NCBI RefSeq assembly: GCF_900538805.1
Contig: NZ_UPZP01000001.1
Coordinates: 8,662-72,661 of the forward strand
Direction: 5' to 3'
Source: an uncultured Dialister sp.
Lineage (GTDB): Bacteria > Bacillota > Negativicutes > Veillonellales > Dialisteraceae
DNA: 64,000 nucleotides
Part shown: in pieces, positions 9,295 to 17,392 of the stretch
Layout of the letters: every line of letters begins with the position of its first letter
Position numbering within the stretch: position 1 is the first letter of the stretch
Notes under the pieces: generated by a model
What the model was told of the DNA's origin: nothing
Seen by the model: the letters and a program-made list of their open reading frames with translations, nothing else
The model's database searches: none
Translations under genes and position numbers: made by a program

Positions 9295-9761
9295 GTCATC
9301 TCCCGGAAATCATAATCATACACCGTCTCGCCGTCTTCGGCAAAATAGATGGTGCCCCGGATTTTCTTTCCTGAAAGAATCATGGGAAGCCACACCCTGT
9401 CTGCCATCCACATGTCATCATAGGGGAAATCCTCCACCCGGAACCAGCGGGGCTCCATTTCATCGGAAAGATGGGGCGTGCCCTTCCAGCCCCGGGCAAA
9501 GTACACAATGCCGGCATGGGACCACTGGGGATCCGAGGGCTGATGGAAATAGAGATCTCCCACCATCACCAGTTTCTCCGGCTCCATCACCAGGCCGCAT
9601 TCTTCCAAAAGCTCCCGGCAGGCGCACTGGCGCATGGTTTCTCCGGCTTCGATTTTACCGCCGAAGCCGTTCCATTTCCCGTATCCCATGCCCCGCCTTT
9701 TGCGGCCCAGAAGGATGCTGCCGTCCGCCCTCACCGGGTACACCAGGGATGTGTCCCTCAC
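9291..9761 (-). CDS. NUDIX hydrolase, MutT/MTH1-like
   Basis: 156 aa. It has the Nudix box G-X5-E-X7-REUXEEXGU as GGKIEAGETMRQCACRELLE followed by ECGL. The KWNGFGGK lead-in resembles MTH1-type 8-oxo-dGTP diphosphatases, and the place right before mutY supports nucleotide-pool cleaning. The start is GTG at 9761, overlapping the HD gene stop as GTGA, with GAAGGAAT upstream. Exact substrate not proven. Confidence 0.85.
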   Translation of the reverse strand: MRDTSLVYPVRADGSILLGRKRRGMGYGKWNGFGGKIEAGETMRQCACRELLEECGLVMEPEKLVMVGDLYFHQPSDPQWSHAGIVYFARGWKGTPHLSDEMEPRWFRVEDFPYDDMWMADRVWLPMILSGKKIRGTIYFAEDGETVYDYDFREMT

Positions 9762-10270
9762 TTTTTGATTCCTTCGTAGGTTTCAAAATAGAGTTCCCGG
9801 AACATCCGCTTTCCTGCCTCCGTCTTGTAAAGGCGGTGATAGAGGGCTTCATTCTGCTTCAGCGGCGCGCCGTCCTCATACTGGTTCACTAGCATATCCG
9901 CCTCCGCCAGAATCTGGGCATCCGGGCCGTCGATGCTGCCGTAGGAATGATGATGGGCTACCAGCCAGCAGATACGCTCCGTATCTTCCTTATCAAAGCC
10001 CAGGGCTTCCAGCATAGGCCGCGCTTCATCGGGACCCAGCTCCTGCTGGATCTGTCCGTCATTCCGGCCAAACCGCCTCTCCCCTTCATGAATGCCGATG
10101 TCATGCACGTAAGCAGCTGCTTCCAGCCGGAAAAGGGTCTTCTCATCCAGCCCTTCCTCCCTGCCAATCTGGGCAGCGAAGGCATGGACCTTCAGGAAAT
10201 GGTGAATCCTGCGGGGATCTCCTTTGTCATAGGTAATCATGGCTTTGCATAATGCAGTCAGTTTATCCAT
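9758..10270 (-). CDS. HD-domain phosphohydrolase
   Basis: 170 aa. HD superfamily metal site: RIHHFLKVHAFA (first His), AAAYVHDIG (the HD pair), then VAHHHSYG and AEADMLVN (the later His and Asp). Its size fits small HD nucleotidases or phosphohydrolases; substrate unknown. ATG at 10270 is preceded by AAGGAGAAAATACT; the longer frame runs into repeat DNA. First gene of the HD-Nudix-mutY operon, joined by 4-bp overlaps. Confidence 0.8.
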   Translation of the reverse strand: MDKLTALCKAMITYDKGDPRRIHHFLKVHAFAAQIGREEGLDEKTLFRLEAAAYVHDIGIHEGERRFGRNDGQIQQELGPDEARPMLEALGFDKEDTERICWLVAHHHSYGSIDGPDAQILAEADMLVNQYEDGAPLKQNEALYHRLYKTEAGKRMFRELYFETYEGIKK

Positions 10271-10299
10271 AGTATTTTCTCCTTGTGTTTTTGTAAATA

Positions 10300-10610
10300 G
10301 GGCGTCCTTCGGGCGCAAAGGTTCTTAAGTTTAACCGGCCTGATGGCCGGAGGGTGTTGGTTTGACAGGCCCTTGCGGGCCTGAGGGTTGTGTGGAGGGA
10401 GAATACTGAGCCCCAGACGAAGAATTCCGGTGCCTGCCAATAGTGATACCCACCAGCCGATAGCCCACTAGCTCACCAGCCCACTAGCTCACCAGCCCAC
10501 TAGCCCACCAGCCCACTAGCTCACCAGCCCACCAGCCCACTAGCCCACTAGCCCACTAGCCCACTAGCCCACTAGCCCACCAGCCCACTAAGAACATTAT
10601 ATCCAAAATG
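10300..10610. repeat. repeat mosaic with long period-8 array
   Basis: GC hairpins at 10336-10395 (GGCCTGATGGCC, GGCCCTTGCGGGCC), a short match to other modules, then at about 10448-10591 roughly 17 tandem octamers alternating CCCACTAG, CTCACCAG and CCCACCAG. No gene. Confidence 0.85.
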
Positions 10611-10616
10611 AGGTAA

Positions 10617-10651
10617 GAAAAAAACGGCGCAGCCCATGCTGCGTCGTTTTT
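10617..10651 (-). terminator. terminator of the OmpH-like gene
   Basis: Minus strand AAAACGACGCAGC, a short loop, then GCTGCGCCGTTTTTT; one mismatch in a 13-bp stem with a T run. Confidence 0.85.
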
Positions 10652-10660
10652 CCGTTTTCA

Positions 10661-11077
10661 TTATTTTGCCAGTTTCTGGGCAACGGCGGAGGTTACATCT
10701 ACGCCGCCGTCTACTACGGCACCCTGTTCAAGGATGATATCCAGTCCCTTTTCCTGACGAACCTGCTGGATGGCTTTCATAATGTCGGAAAGGATTGGCT
10801 GCATGGCAGCTCTTTCTTTCTGGTCCATTTCCTTCTGCAGTTCTGTAGCAATCTGCTGTTTTTCCTGGTCAGTCTTGCCTGCAGAGCGGCTCTTGAAAGC
10901 TTCTTCTGCCTTCTGGGCAGCGGTTCTCATATCAAGCTGGGCCTTCTGCATTTTCGGATGAGCCTGGAGAAGGGCATTGGAATTTACAAATCCGATTCCT
11001 GCTGCGGAAGCGGAGAACATAGCGCCAAATGCGATCATACCAGCAGCGACAGCTGCTACTGCTTTATTCATTTTCAT
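10661..11077 (-). CDS. OmpH/Skp-family periplasmic chaperone
   Basis: 138 aa. Signal peptide (residues 1-25, ending FSASAA), then GIGFVNSNALLQAHPKM, a long Lys/Glu/Gln-rich helical segment (residues about 40-100) and ILEQGAVVDGGVDVTSAV, the usual Skp order. In diderms it holds outer-membrane proteins in the periplasm, so it argues for an outer membrane here. ATG follows TAGGAGGAAACT. It is expressed from its own strong promoter through a leader with a repeat-derived hairpin. Confidence 0.88.
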   Translation of the reverse strand: MKMNKAVAAVAAGMIAFGAMFSASAAGIGFVNSNALLQAHPKMQKAQLDMRTAAQKAEEAFKSRSAGKTDQEKQQIATELQKEMDQKERAAMQPILSDIMKAIQQVRQEKGLDIILEQGAVVDGGVDVTSAVAQKLAK

Positions 11078-11117
11078 AGTTTCCTCCTAACTGCGCCCCC
11101 GTGATTCGGGAGCCTCA

Positions 11118-11165
11118 AGGGAAGCGCCGATCGTCACCCTCGGGACGAATCAGTGCTTACCAGGT
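11118..11165 (-). repeat. hairpin of the GGAAGCGC repeat family in the ompH-like leader
   Basis: On the transcript, AAGCACTGATTCGTC can pair with GACGATCGGCGCTT around a small loop. The ends match the terminal repeats at 60503-60669. It lies between the promoter and the start codon, so it is transcribed. Confidence 0.55.
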
Positions 11166-11177
11166 AAGCATAGTTTA

Positions 11178-11206
11178 ATTTTAATCAAAGAATCGACAGG
11201 TGTCAA
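11178..11206 (-). promoter_or_regulatory. promoter of the OmpH-like gene
   Basis: Minus strand TTGACA (11201-11206), 17-bp spacer, TAAAAT (11178-11183): near-consensus sigma-70 type. Confidence 0.85.
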
Positions 11207-11263
11207 TGGGCAGGAAGGGATTTCTGGGGAAATCTCGCATCTGATTGGCAGAAATGGAAATTT

Positions 11264-11683
11264 CTATTTTCCCTTGGCTTCGATAGCCGCCGTTTCCGCT
11301 TCCTCCGCCATGGCTTCCTTGGCTTCCTTCAGCGCCGCTTCCCGCACTTCTTCCTTCTTTTCCTTTTTCTTTGTGAAATGGGAAATCACTTCCGGCACCA
11401 TGTTGATGACCTTGTCAATGGTTCCGTTGGCGGTGGCGTTCTTAATGGAGAAGAGCTCCACCCTTTCCCCCTTCATGATGAGCACCGCCGTGGGGGTCAC
11501 TTTGCCGCCGCCTGCGCCGCCGGAGGTATTGCCGCCGTGGGCGCCGCTGCCGAAGCCGAAGGAAATATCCACGAAAGGAACGATGGTGGCATCCCCCAGA
11601 TAGATGGGCTCTCCTACCACCGATTCCGTGGTAATCATTTTTTTGAAATCATCAAAAATCTGCTTTCTTACTTCATCATCCAT
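11264..11683 (-). CDS. GerW/YtfJ-family protein
   Basis: 139 aa. The core of the family is visible: VVGEPIYLGDATIVPFVDIS, the Gly-rich GFGSGAHGGNTSGGAGGG, PTAVLIMKGERVELF. The tail is Lys/Glu/Ala-rich (residues about 100-139). B. subtilis YtfJ (GerW) is a spore germination protein, but the family is also found in non-sporeformers. ATG at 11683 follows AGGGGGA and overlaps the DUF2953 stop by 8 bp. The ytfI-ytfJ pairing of Bacillus is kept here in a likely non-sporulating lineage. Confidence 0.85.
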   Translation of the reverse strand: MDDEVRKQIFDDFKKMITTESVVGEPIYLGDATIVPFVDISFGFGSGAHGGNTSGGAGGGKVTPTAVLIMKGERVELFSIKNATANGTIDKVINMVPEVISHFTKKKEKKEEVREAALKEAKEAMAEEAETAAIEAKGK

Positions 11684-12434
11684 TGTCATTTCCCCCTTGT
11701 CTGAAATGCCAGAATTCTCTTGCCGGTTTGGACAGGGCAAGTTTTATCAGTATATACAGCACATACAGCGGAATGAGCCGGCCCCGGCTCTTTCCTGTCA
11801 GTGTACACTCTTTATCCACATAATTCCACCGGATTTCCTCCGCCGCCTTCGGCAGGAAAGCATAGACCATGCCGCAGAGGATGCCCGTATGCATGGGGTC
11901 CCCCAGGCCCAGGTTTCCTTTTACTTCCAGGGTTTTGGGAAATCCGTGGGAAATCAGAAGGGAAAGGCTTCCAAGGCATCGCTCCACCAGACCGTTTTCC
12001 AGTGCAAACCGGAACTGGGCAAGGTAGGAGGGATGGGCCTTTTCCTTTGGAGGAGGCGTCTCTTCCTCGTCTTTATGGGAAATGGAAATTTCTTCCTCCC
12101 CATTTCCCTTTTCCTCAGAACCGGTCGGCCCAATTTCTTCTTTTTCTTTCTTATCCGGAACTTCTTCATCCCCCGGACCGGCAGGGCCCATGGTCTCCTC
12201 CCATGCATCCAGTGCATGGTCCAGCTCCTCCATGGCCTCCTCATCATCCTCCTCTTCCGGCTCCTCTTGATCATCATGAAGGGAGAAGACCTTCCTTTTG
12301 GAAACCAGCCCCAAAAGCAGGGACACCTTGATTTCCAATTTCCATTTCTCAAAGGAAAGGGAATAGGAAAAAGAAAGAAGCAGGATAAGGAATACCAGGG
12401 CAAGGAGCGCCGCCACGATTTCTACGATGATCAT
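11676..12434 (-). CDS. DUF2953 (YtfI-like) membrane protein
   Basis: 252 aa. One N-terminal transmembrane segment (residues 1-22), then LEIKVSLLLGL, a very acidic and low-complexity middle (residues about 55-125, Glu/Asp runs), and a C-terminal part with NLGLGDPMHTGILCGMVYA, the typical DUF2953 signature. Function unknown; it normally travels with YtfJ, as here. The start overlaps the WYL gene stop as ATGA. Confidence 0.82.
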   Translation of the reverse strand: MIIVEIVAALLALVFLILLLSFSYSLSFEKWKLEIKVSLLLGLVSKRKVFSLHDDQEEPEEEDDEEAMEELDHALDAWEETMGPAGPGDEEVPDKKEKEEIGPTGSEEKGNGEEEISISHKDEEETPPPKEKAHPSYLAQFRFALENGLVERCLGSLSLLISHGFPKTLEVKGNLGLGDPMHTGILCGMVYAFLPKAAEEIRWNYVDKECTLTGKSRGRLIPLYVLYILIKLALSKPAREFWHFRQGGNDNG

Positions 12435-13483
12435 GGCGACCCATAGAGACGGCAGAGCCCGTCGGCCGCCTCCTTGACCTCCTTCACCAGGTACGACGGC
12501 GCCGTCACCTTCACCAGAGGCGCATGTTTCAGGGCCCAGGCCTTCATGGCGGAAGCGGGGATGGTCACTTCCACTGTCACCAGATCCTGCCGGGCGGACA
12601 CCAGATGGGCTGCCTTGCCAAAATCATCCACAATATCACTCATAAGATGCCAGTCCGCCTCAAAGCTGCAGAGCACCGGATTTCCTATATAAACACCGTG
12701 ATAGGCAAAGAGCGCATCCGAAAGCTTTCCGCCCTGCTCCACGCTTTCCAGAGATTTCTGCAGCCGCGCCGGCTCTTCAAGCACCGTCACCTCCGACATC
12801 ATGTCCGCCTTGAAAATGGAAATGCCCTCGCTTCCCTCCTCATTGCAGAGAAGGAAGTACCGGTCATCCGAGGCCACCAGCTGGTAGGGACTCACACGGT
12901 ACAATTTGTCCTCGCCGGACACCGTATAGCCATGGTGTTTTTTCCCGTCCGCTTCATAGTGGTCGTAGTAGAAGGAAATCTGCTTCTTCTGCGTTATGGC
13001 CCGAGACAGAAGCGCCAGCACCCCTTCCGACTCTCCCGGCCGTCCCAGGGCAGGCAGGTTCTTTATATTTTCCTTCCCGTCATCAAAGGTGCGGCTCTGC
13101 AGCCGTTTCAGCTTTTCCGCCAGCTGCCGTACCTGCTGGGATGGAAGATGGGAAAAATAGAGAATATCCATAAGCACCTTCAGCTCATTCTGGGGCAGCA
13201 CATGATCCCAGTACCAGTCCAGAGCCAGAAGAGCCTCCTTTCCGTTCACCACCCGCATAACCTCCCGGCACACCACCGGCAGGCCCGCGTCCTTCAGGCG
13301 GTTCAGATTCCGCCCGATGGACTTCCTGTTCACCGTCATGCCGTACTCCGCTTCCATGAAATCAAGGATTTCCTGCTGGGTCAGCGGATGGTCCCGGTCC
13401 GACTCCCGAAAAAGGACCTGGGCAATCCGCATAATGGACATTTTGCTTCCCCTGTCGCTCCGTTCCCCTGCCATCAAGCTCAC
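12431..13483 (-). CDS. WYL-domain transcriptional regulator
   Basis: 350 aa. N-terminal winged helix (residues about 15-80, MRIAQVLFRESDRDHPLTQQ and NRKSIGRNLNRLKDAG), then a WYL-type ligand domain (QKKQISFYYDHYEADGKK, YRVSPYQLVASDDRYFLLC) and a WCX-like C-terminus. Such proteins often answer to nucleic acids or nucleotides; the target is unknown. Start GTG at 13483 overlaps the PAP2 stop as GTGA; an ATG at 13474 is possible. Confidence 0.85.
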   Translation of the reverse strand: MSLMAGERSDRGSKMSIMRIAQVLFRESDRDHPLTQQEILDFMEAEYGMTVNRKSIGRNLNRLKDAGLPVVCREVMRVVNGKEALLALDWYWDHVLPQNELKVLMDILYFSHLPSQQVRQLAEKLKRLQSRTFDDGKENIKNLPALGRPGESEGVLALLSRAITQKKQISFYYDHYEADGKKHHGYTVSGEDKLYRVSPYQLVASDDRYFLLCNEEGSEGISIFKADMMSEVTVLEEPARLQKSLESVEQGGKLSDALFAYHGVYIGNPVLCSFEADWHLMSDIVDDFGKAAHLVSARQDLVTVEVTIPASAMKAWALKHAPLVKVTAPSYLVKEVKEAADGLCRLYGSP

Positions 13484-14067
13484 CGCCCTCTGATTTTCCG
13501 AACGGCTTCATCACTGATGAAAGAAGAAATCATAGTGAAAAAGCGGATAAACGGTGAATCGGCAATCAAGCGAAGGCCCCGGTGCACCAAGAAGGCAACC
13601 GCCGTGCCGCCCAGAAGGTCGCTGGGATAGTGGACCCCCGCAAAGAGCCGGGAAAAGGCAAGGATAAAGGCCATGGCAGCCATTACCTTAGACCCCTTCA
13701 TACGCATGGAAAGAAGCTCCATCACCACCACCGCCCCGTTCATGGTGTGGTTGCTGGGGAAAGACGCATTGGCCTTATGGCCCGTAAAATTCCAGATCCG
13801 ATAATCCCTGGTAAAAGGCCGTTTCCGCAGCCATATCTTTCCAATGGCAAAGGAAATCAGGGACGCCGCGCACACGCCCAGAAAAGAAAGGATGCAGCAG
13901 CGCCGCCGTTCCTCCCGCCCCTTCCCCGGCTCGAACCAGAGAAGCAGACCGTAAATCACAAATGCCCAATGCCCGTAGCGGGTAATCAGATCCATCATCA
14001 GGTCAAAGGGCCGCACCCTGCCGGCGAGCCCATTGATTTTCCGTACTATATCCAAATCCGGATTCAT
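13480..14067 (-). CDS. PAP2-family phosphatase (undecaprenyl-diphosphatase-like)
   Basis: 195 aa, about five membrane segments. PAP2 signatures in order: KIWLRKRPF, FPSNHTMNG, SRLFAGVHYPSD, the last with the SR-X5-H-X3-D layout of the active site. BcrC-like members recycle undecaprenyl pyrophosphate for the cell wall; a phosphatidylglycerophosphate role is also possible. ATG at 14067 follows AAGAGGTG. First gene of a four-gene overlapping operon. Confidence 0.85.
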   Translation of the reverse strand: MNPDLDIVRKINGLAGRVRPFDLMMDLITRYGHWAFVIYGLLLWFEPGKGREERRRCCILSFLGVCAASLISFAIGKIWLRKRPFTRDYRIWNFTGHKANASFPSNHTMNGAVVVMELLSMRMKGSKVMAAMAFILAFSRLFAGVHYPSDLLGGTAVAFLVHRGLRLIADSPFIRFFTMISSFISDEAVRKIRGR

Positions 14068-14111
14068 GAAAAAGCACCTCTTTCCACAAGGAAGCCTACT
14101 TACTATTTTTA

Positions 14112-14140
14112 ATTTTATCATAATACCCTTTGTTTGACAA
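14112..14140 (-). promoter_or_regulatory. promoter of the PAP2-WYL-DUF2953-GerW operon
   Basis: Minus strand TTGTCA (14135-14140), 17-bp spacer, TAAAAT (14112-14117). Confidence 0.8.
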
Positions 14141-14690
14141 AAAAGGGCGGCGGAGCCGGGTTCATGGACACGCCCTGACGGGCGTGAGGGTTCAAAAGGT
14201 TCAAAAGGTTCAAAAGGTTCAGAAGGTTCAAAGGGTGGTGGTATCGCCTTCGGCGATGAGTTTTATAGAATGCCGCTCCGTGGCAAGGAAACATAAAGTC
14301 AGCATTATGCGACTCCCTCCCGCCGGACATGGTCATTCTAAGCGCAGCGAAGAATCTCGGTACACGGCAGCAGTGAATCACAGGCCGATAAATACCAGTC
14401 GGCGGAGAAGTACTACGATTCATACCGTAAACGTCTTAAGCCGGAACACCAGCACACCAGCTCACTAGTCTACGAGAACACTAAGCAGAGCATTACATGA
14501 CTTCCTCCCGCCGGACAGGGTCATTCTGAGCCGTAGGCGAAGAATCTCGGTACGCGGCAGCAGTGACTCATAGGCCGATAAATGCCAGTCGGCGGAGAAG
14601 TACTACAGTACATGCCGATAATGCCTCAGACTAGTACACCAGCTCGCCAGCCCACTAAAGAATCCCAGTCGGCGGGAAGGCATCGTCGGC
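14141..14690. repeat. double repeat mosaic
   Basis: Two consecutive modules. The first has the CGCCCTGACGGGCG hairpin, five period-9 units GGTTCAAAA (14188-14235), hairpin ATCGCCTTCGGCGAT (14243-14257), and the CATTCTAAGCGCAGCGAAG module. The second (about 14500-14680) repeats TCCCGCCGGACAGGGTCATTC, GAAGAATCTCGGTAC, the GGCAGCAGTGA...GCCGATAAATGCCAGTCGGCGG words and octamers. A TATAAT at 14701-14706 follows and may serve the next gene. Confidence 0.8.
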
Positions 14691-14728
14691 GCCTTCATGC
14701 TATAATGAATCCACAAGAAAGGATTACC

Positions 14729-15409
14729 ATGAGAAAAGTACTGATTACCCTGGCTTCCATCCTGGCGGTGGTGGGTATTATCCTTCTGAACGCCCTCACC
14801 TTTTCTTCCCGCTATGCCAAGATGATGGAAACCACTGTCACCATCACCTCCGTCGACGATTCCTTCATGGGGAAAAAGATGAAAGAATTCTTTGCCCGGG
14901 AAGACCTGGAAGAAAAGCTGGCCCATGAAATGGAAGGGCTCCCTCTCTTCCCCAATCATCCGGAATACCATGAAGAGCTGGCCTCCCTTATGGTCTCTCT
15001 GGGGCGGGACGCCTCCCTGGAACAGGTCCGCTGCCAGGGAAGGCGCTACTATGGCGGATACCGTGTCCGCCTCTCCATTCCAAAAGAGGAAGCCATCCTC
15101 TGGAAAGACCGCCTCCGGAAAAGCCTTCCGGAAGGGCGCCTTGAATCCATCACCAACACAGACAAATCCCACATCCGCCTCCGCCAGTTCACAGGCTGGG
15201 AAGAAAAGACCGATAAAAACGGCAGTCCCTACCACCAGGGCACCGCCAGCTTCCTCTTGACCCAGGGCGGCATGACCCAGCTCGTCTACATCACCGCCGT
15301 CATCATGGAACAGGATGACACCATCCTCACCCTTTTCATCTCCGACCATAAACAGGATACAAAGGGGATACCCTTCGATGAAATGTCCGGGCCCCGCCCC
15401 ATGATGTGA
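14729..15409 (+). CDS. membrane-anchored protein of unknown function
   Basis: 226 aa. An N-terminal hydrophobic segment (residues 4-24, VLITLASILAVVGIILLNAL) is followed by a soluble domain with no family I recognise: YAKMMETTVTITSVDDSF, a helical charged middle, a beta-rich stretch with RRYYGGYRVRLSIP, and the end HKQDTKGIPFDEMSGPRP. ATG at 14729 follows AAAGGATTACC; the in-frame extension upstream is repeat DNA. Single gene. Confidence 0.7.
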   Translation: MRKVLITLASILAVVGIILLNALTFSSRYAKMMETTVTITSVDDSFMGKKMKEFFAREDLEEKLAHEMEGLPLFPNHPEYHEELASLMVSLGRDASLEQVRCQGRRYYGGYRVRLSIPKEEAILWKDRLRKSLPEGRLESITNTDKSHIRLRQFTGWEEKTDKNGSPYHQGTASFLLTQGGMTQLVYITAVIMEQDDTILTLFISDHKQDTKGIPFDEMSGPRPMM

Positions 15410-16207
15410 GGATTTCTCCACTTTATTGTGTCCCCGCTTGCGGGGTGGCAGGCGAACTTGGTTCGTAGGGGAGCAATAGCGACCTGAGAACCAAGTGAGA
15501 CGCTTTCCTGTGGAGAAAGGTGGTGGCGTCAGCCACCAAAGGGGGCCCGCAGGGCGCGGCGGGTTGAAGGGTGATGGTGCTATGGGTCCATTCCGTGGAC
15601 TGGGTTCATAGGGTTCATAGGGTTCAAGGGTTGTGGATTTCCGCCTTTGGCGGCAATGATTATAAAGTCAGCGTTACATGCTTACCCTTTGTATCTCCAG
15701 TGCTTTCCTGTCATTTCGAGCGATGGTCATCGCCGGTGTGAATTTCCCTTTACATGAAGCCATTGAAACGGAGTCGAGAAATCTCCTCCCTGAATGGCCC
15801 CTGTCAATAATGACTGATTTTAGTATAATTCCGGTGTTCCTCCCCTATTAAAGTTCCTTTCTCTGGAATGAGACTGCGTTACGTACACCCCAGACAGGTC
15901 ATTCTGAGCGCCAGCGAAGAATCTTGGTAAGAACTGTAAGTAACATAAACGCCAGTAAATACCGGCAGCCCGGAAAACGTACCAAATGACTCTTCACTTC
16001 CCGCGGCAGTCATTCTGAGCGCCAGCGAAGAATCTTGGTAAGAGCTGTAAGTGACAAGAACGCCAGTAACTACCGGCAGCCAGAAAAGCATGCTGAATGA
16101 CTCATCCTCTTCCCTAGAAAACGTCTGAAGCCGGAAGTCTATCTTCTATCTTCTATCTTCTATCTTCTACCTTCTATCGTCTATCTTCTACCTTCCCATA
16201 TTCTCCA
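15410..16207. repeat. 790-bp gene-free repeat region
   Basis: In order: hairpin CCCCGCTTGCGGGG (about 15432-15445); a 9-bp stem ACTTGGTTC/GAACCAAGT at 15456-15464 and 15488-15496; a GGTGGTGGCGTCAGCCACC hairpin also present near 63840; GGGTTCATA period-9 units (15602-15634); a CCGCCTTTGGCGG hairpin; two inverted-orientation copies of the 113-bp repeat (15900-16010 and 16011 on, period 111); and period-7 TCTATCT units (16138-16195). No gene. Confidence 0.8.
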
Positions 16208-16239
16208 CTAAAAAAGAGCCCGTGAGAGCTCTTTTTTAG
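16208..16239 (-). terminator. terminator overlapping the stop of the 73-aa gene
   Basis: CTAAAAAAGAGC (16208-16219) pairs with GCTCTTTTTTAG (16228-16239); the stop codon lies in the first arm of the transcript. Confidence 0.85.
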
Positions 16240-16457
16240 TCTTCCTTATTTTCCTCTTTTTTCCTCATGGCTTCTTCTCTCTGCTTATGGGCCCGGTCGT
16301 AGGCGCCGGTCCGTTTGAGGGCCATGGAAATGACGGCCACCACGGCACAGAGAAGAATGAAAAGGTTCACCGTAGTGACCCCTTCGCCAAAGCCGATACG
16401 GTAGATGGAGTAGAAGAGAACCACCACCAGCAGGAAATCCTGAAATTTTGAAAACAT
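16236..16457 (-). CDS. small membrane protein, unknown
   Basis: 73 aa. Two predicted transmembrane segments (residues about 5-22 and 27-47) and a charged C-terminal tail (RAHKQREEAMRKKEENKED). ATG follows GGAGGAAGGCAGT. The clear promoter, ribosome site and terminator argue that it is a real gene. No family recognised. Confidence 0.75.
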   Translation of the reverse strand: MFSKFQDFLLVVVLFYSIYRIGFGEGVTTVNLFILLCAVVAVISMALKRTGAYDRAHKQREEAMRKKEENKED

Positions 16458-16488
16458 ACTGCCTTCCTCCGCTCATATATATATTCAT

Positions 16489-16517
16489 ACAATAGCGGAA
16501 AGAAGTGTCTTCGTCAA
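16489..16517 (-). promoter_or_regulatory. promoter of the 73-aa membrane protein
   Basis: Minus strand TTGACG (16512-16517), 17-bp spacer, TATTGT (16489-16494). Confidence 0.65.
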
Positions 16518-16548
16518 GTAGGGGAATCGATTAATCCGCGGAAAGCCA

Positions 16549-17340
16549 TTACAGCCCCTTGGGGCTGTCTGCAATTTCCGCCATGCCGTAAAGAGCCGCT
16601 TTTCCCGCAAGCTGTATACGGTTTCCATCCATATGACCGTAAAGCATGCCGCCCCGGGCGGATGCCTGGTAGGCAATAATATCTTTCCTGCCCAGTTTCT
16701 TTGCCCAATAGGGGATGATGTGACAGTGGCCGCTTCCGCACACCGGGTCCTCGTCCACCAGGAGCTTCGGTGCAAAGGAGCGGGACACGCAGTCCGTATC
16801 ACGCCCTCCGGCGGTAATGTTGAGGAGCAGTCCCTCCAGTGCCTTTACTCTTTCCATATCCGGCTGTGCCTTCCGAACGTCATCTTCATCGGGAAGCACG
16901 CAGAGCAGGTCCCGTCCCATCCACGCTTCCAGGGGCCTTATGCCTATGGCCTTTTCCATTTCATCCGTCACAGGCACAGGAGTCAGATGATAAGCGGGGA
17001 AATCCATTTCATAAAGGTCCCCCTTCTTCTTCACCGTCAAGGGACCGCTCAGCGTGTCAAAAACCACTTCATCCCTGTCCTTTTCGTAGAACCGGAAAAG
17101 GATATACCCCGAAGTCAGGGTAGCATGGCCGCAGAGGTCGATTTCTCCGCCCGGCGTAAACCAGCGCAGATGGTATCGCCCGCTTTCCCCCTTCACCATG
17201 AAAGCGGTTTCGGAAAAATGATTTTCCCCTGCAATGGCCATCATCATATCATCGGGAATCCATTTCTCCATCACGCACACCGCCGCCTGGTTTCCCTTAA
17301 AAATTTCATCAGTAAATGCGTCGGCCATATACTGTTTCAT
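16549..17340 (-). CDS. PhzF-family isomerase-like protein
   Basis: 263 aa. The diaminopimelate-epimerase-like fold signature is clear: DAFTDEIFKGNQAAVC, the proposed general acid/base region NHFSETAF, FTPGGEIDLCGHATLTSG, and DPVCGSGHCHIIPYWA. Family members isomerise or epimerise small metabolites; the substrate is unknown. ATG at 17340 follows AAAGGGTGAGAGCT. It diverges from a MocR regulator with overlapping promoters, so that regulator is its likely controller. Confidence 0.88.
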   Translation of the reverse strand: MKQYMADAFTDEIFKGNQAAVCVMEKWIPDDMMMAIAGENHFSETAFMVKGESGRYHLRWFTPGGEIDLCGHATLTSGYILFRFYEKDRDEVVFDTLSGPLTVKKKGDLYEMDFPAYHLTPVPVTDEMEKAIGIRPLEAWMGRDLLCVLPDEDDVRKAQPDMERVKALEGLLLNITAGGRDTDCVSRSFAPKLLVDEDPVCGSGHCHIIPYWAKKLGRKDIIAYQASARGGMLYGHMDGNRIQLAGKAALYGMAEIADSPKGL

Positions 17341-17392
17341 AGCTCTCACCCTTTCTGCATCACACTTTTCAATCATCTGCACAGCCTGTCCA

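Noticed and set aside
14188..14235. GGTTCAAA motifs as T-arms of tRNA genes
   Set aside because: They are tandem 9-mers without acceptor stems or anticodon arms; no cloverleaf can be built around them or around the similar tracts elsewhere.
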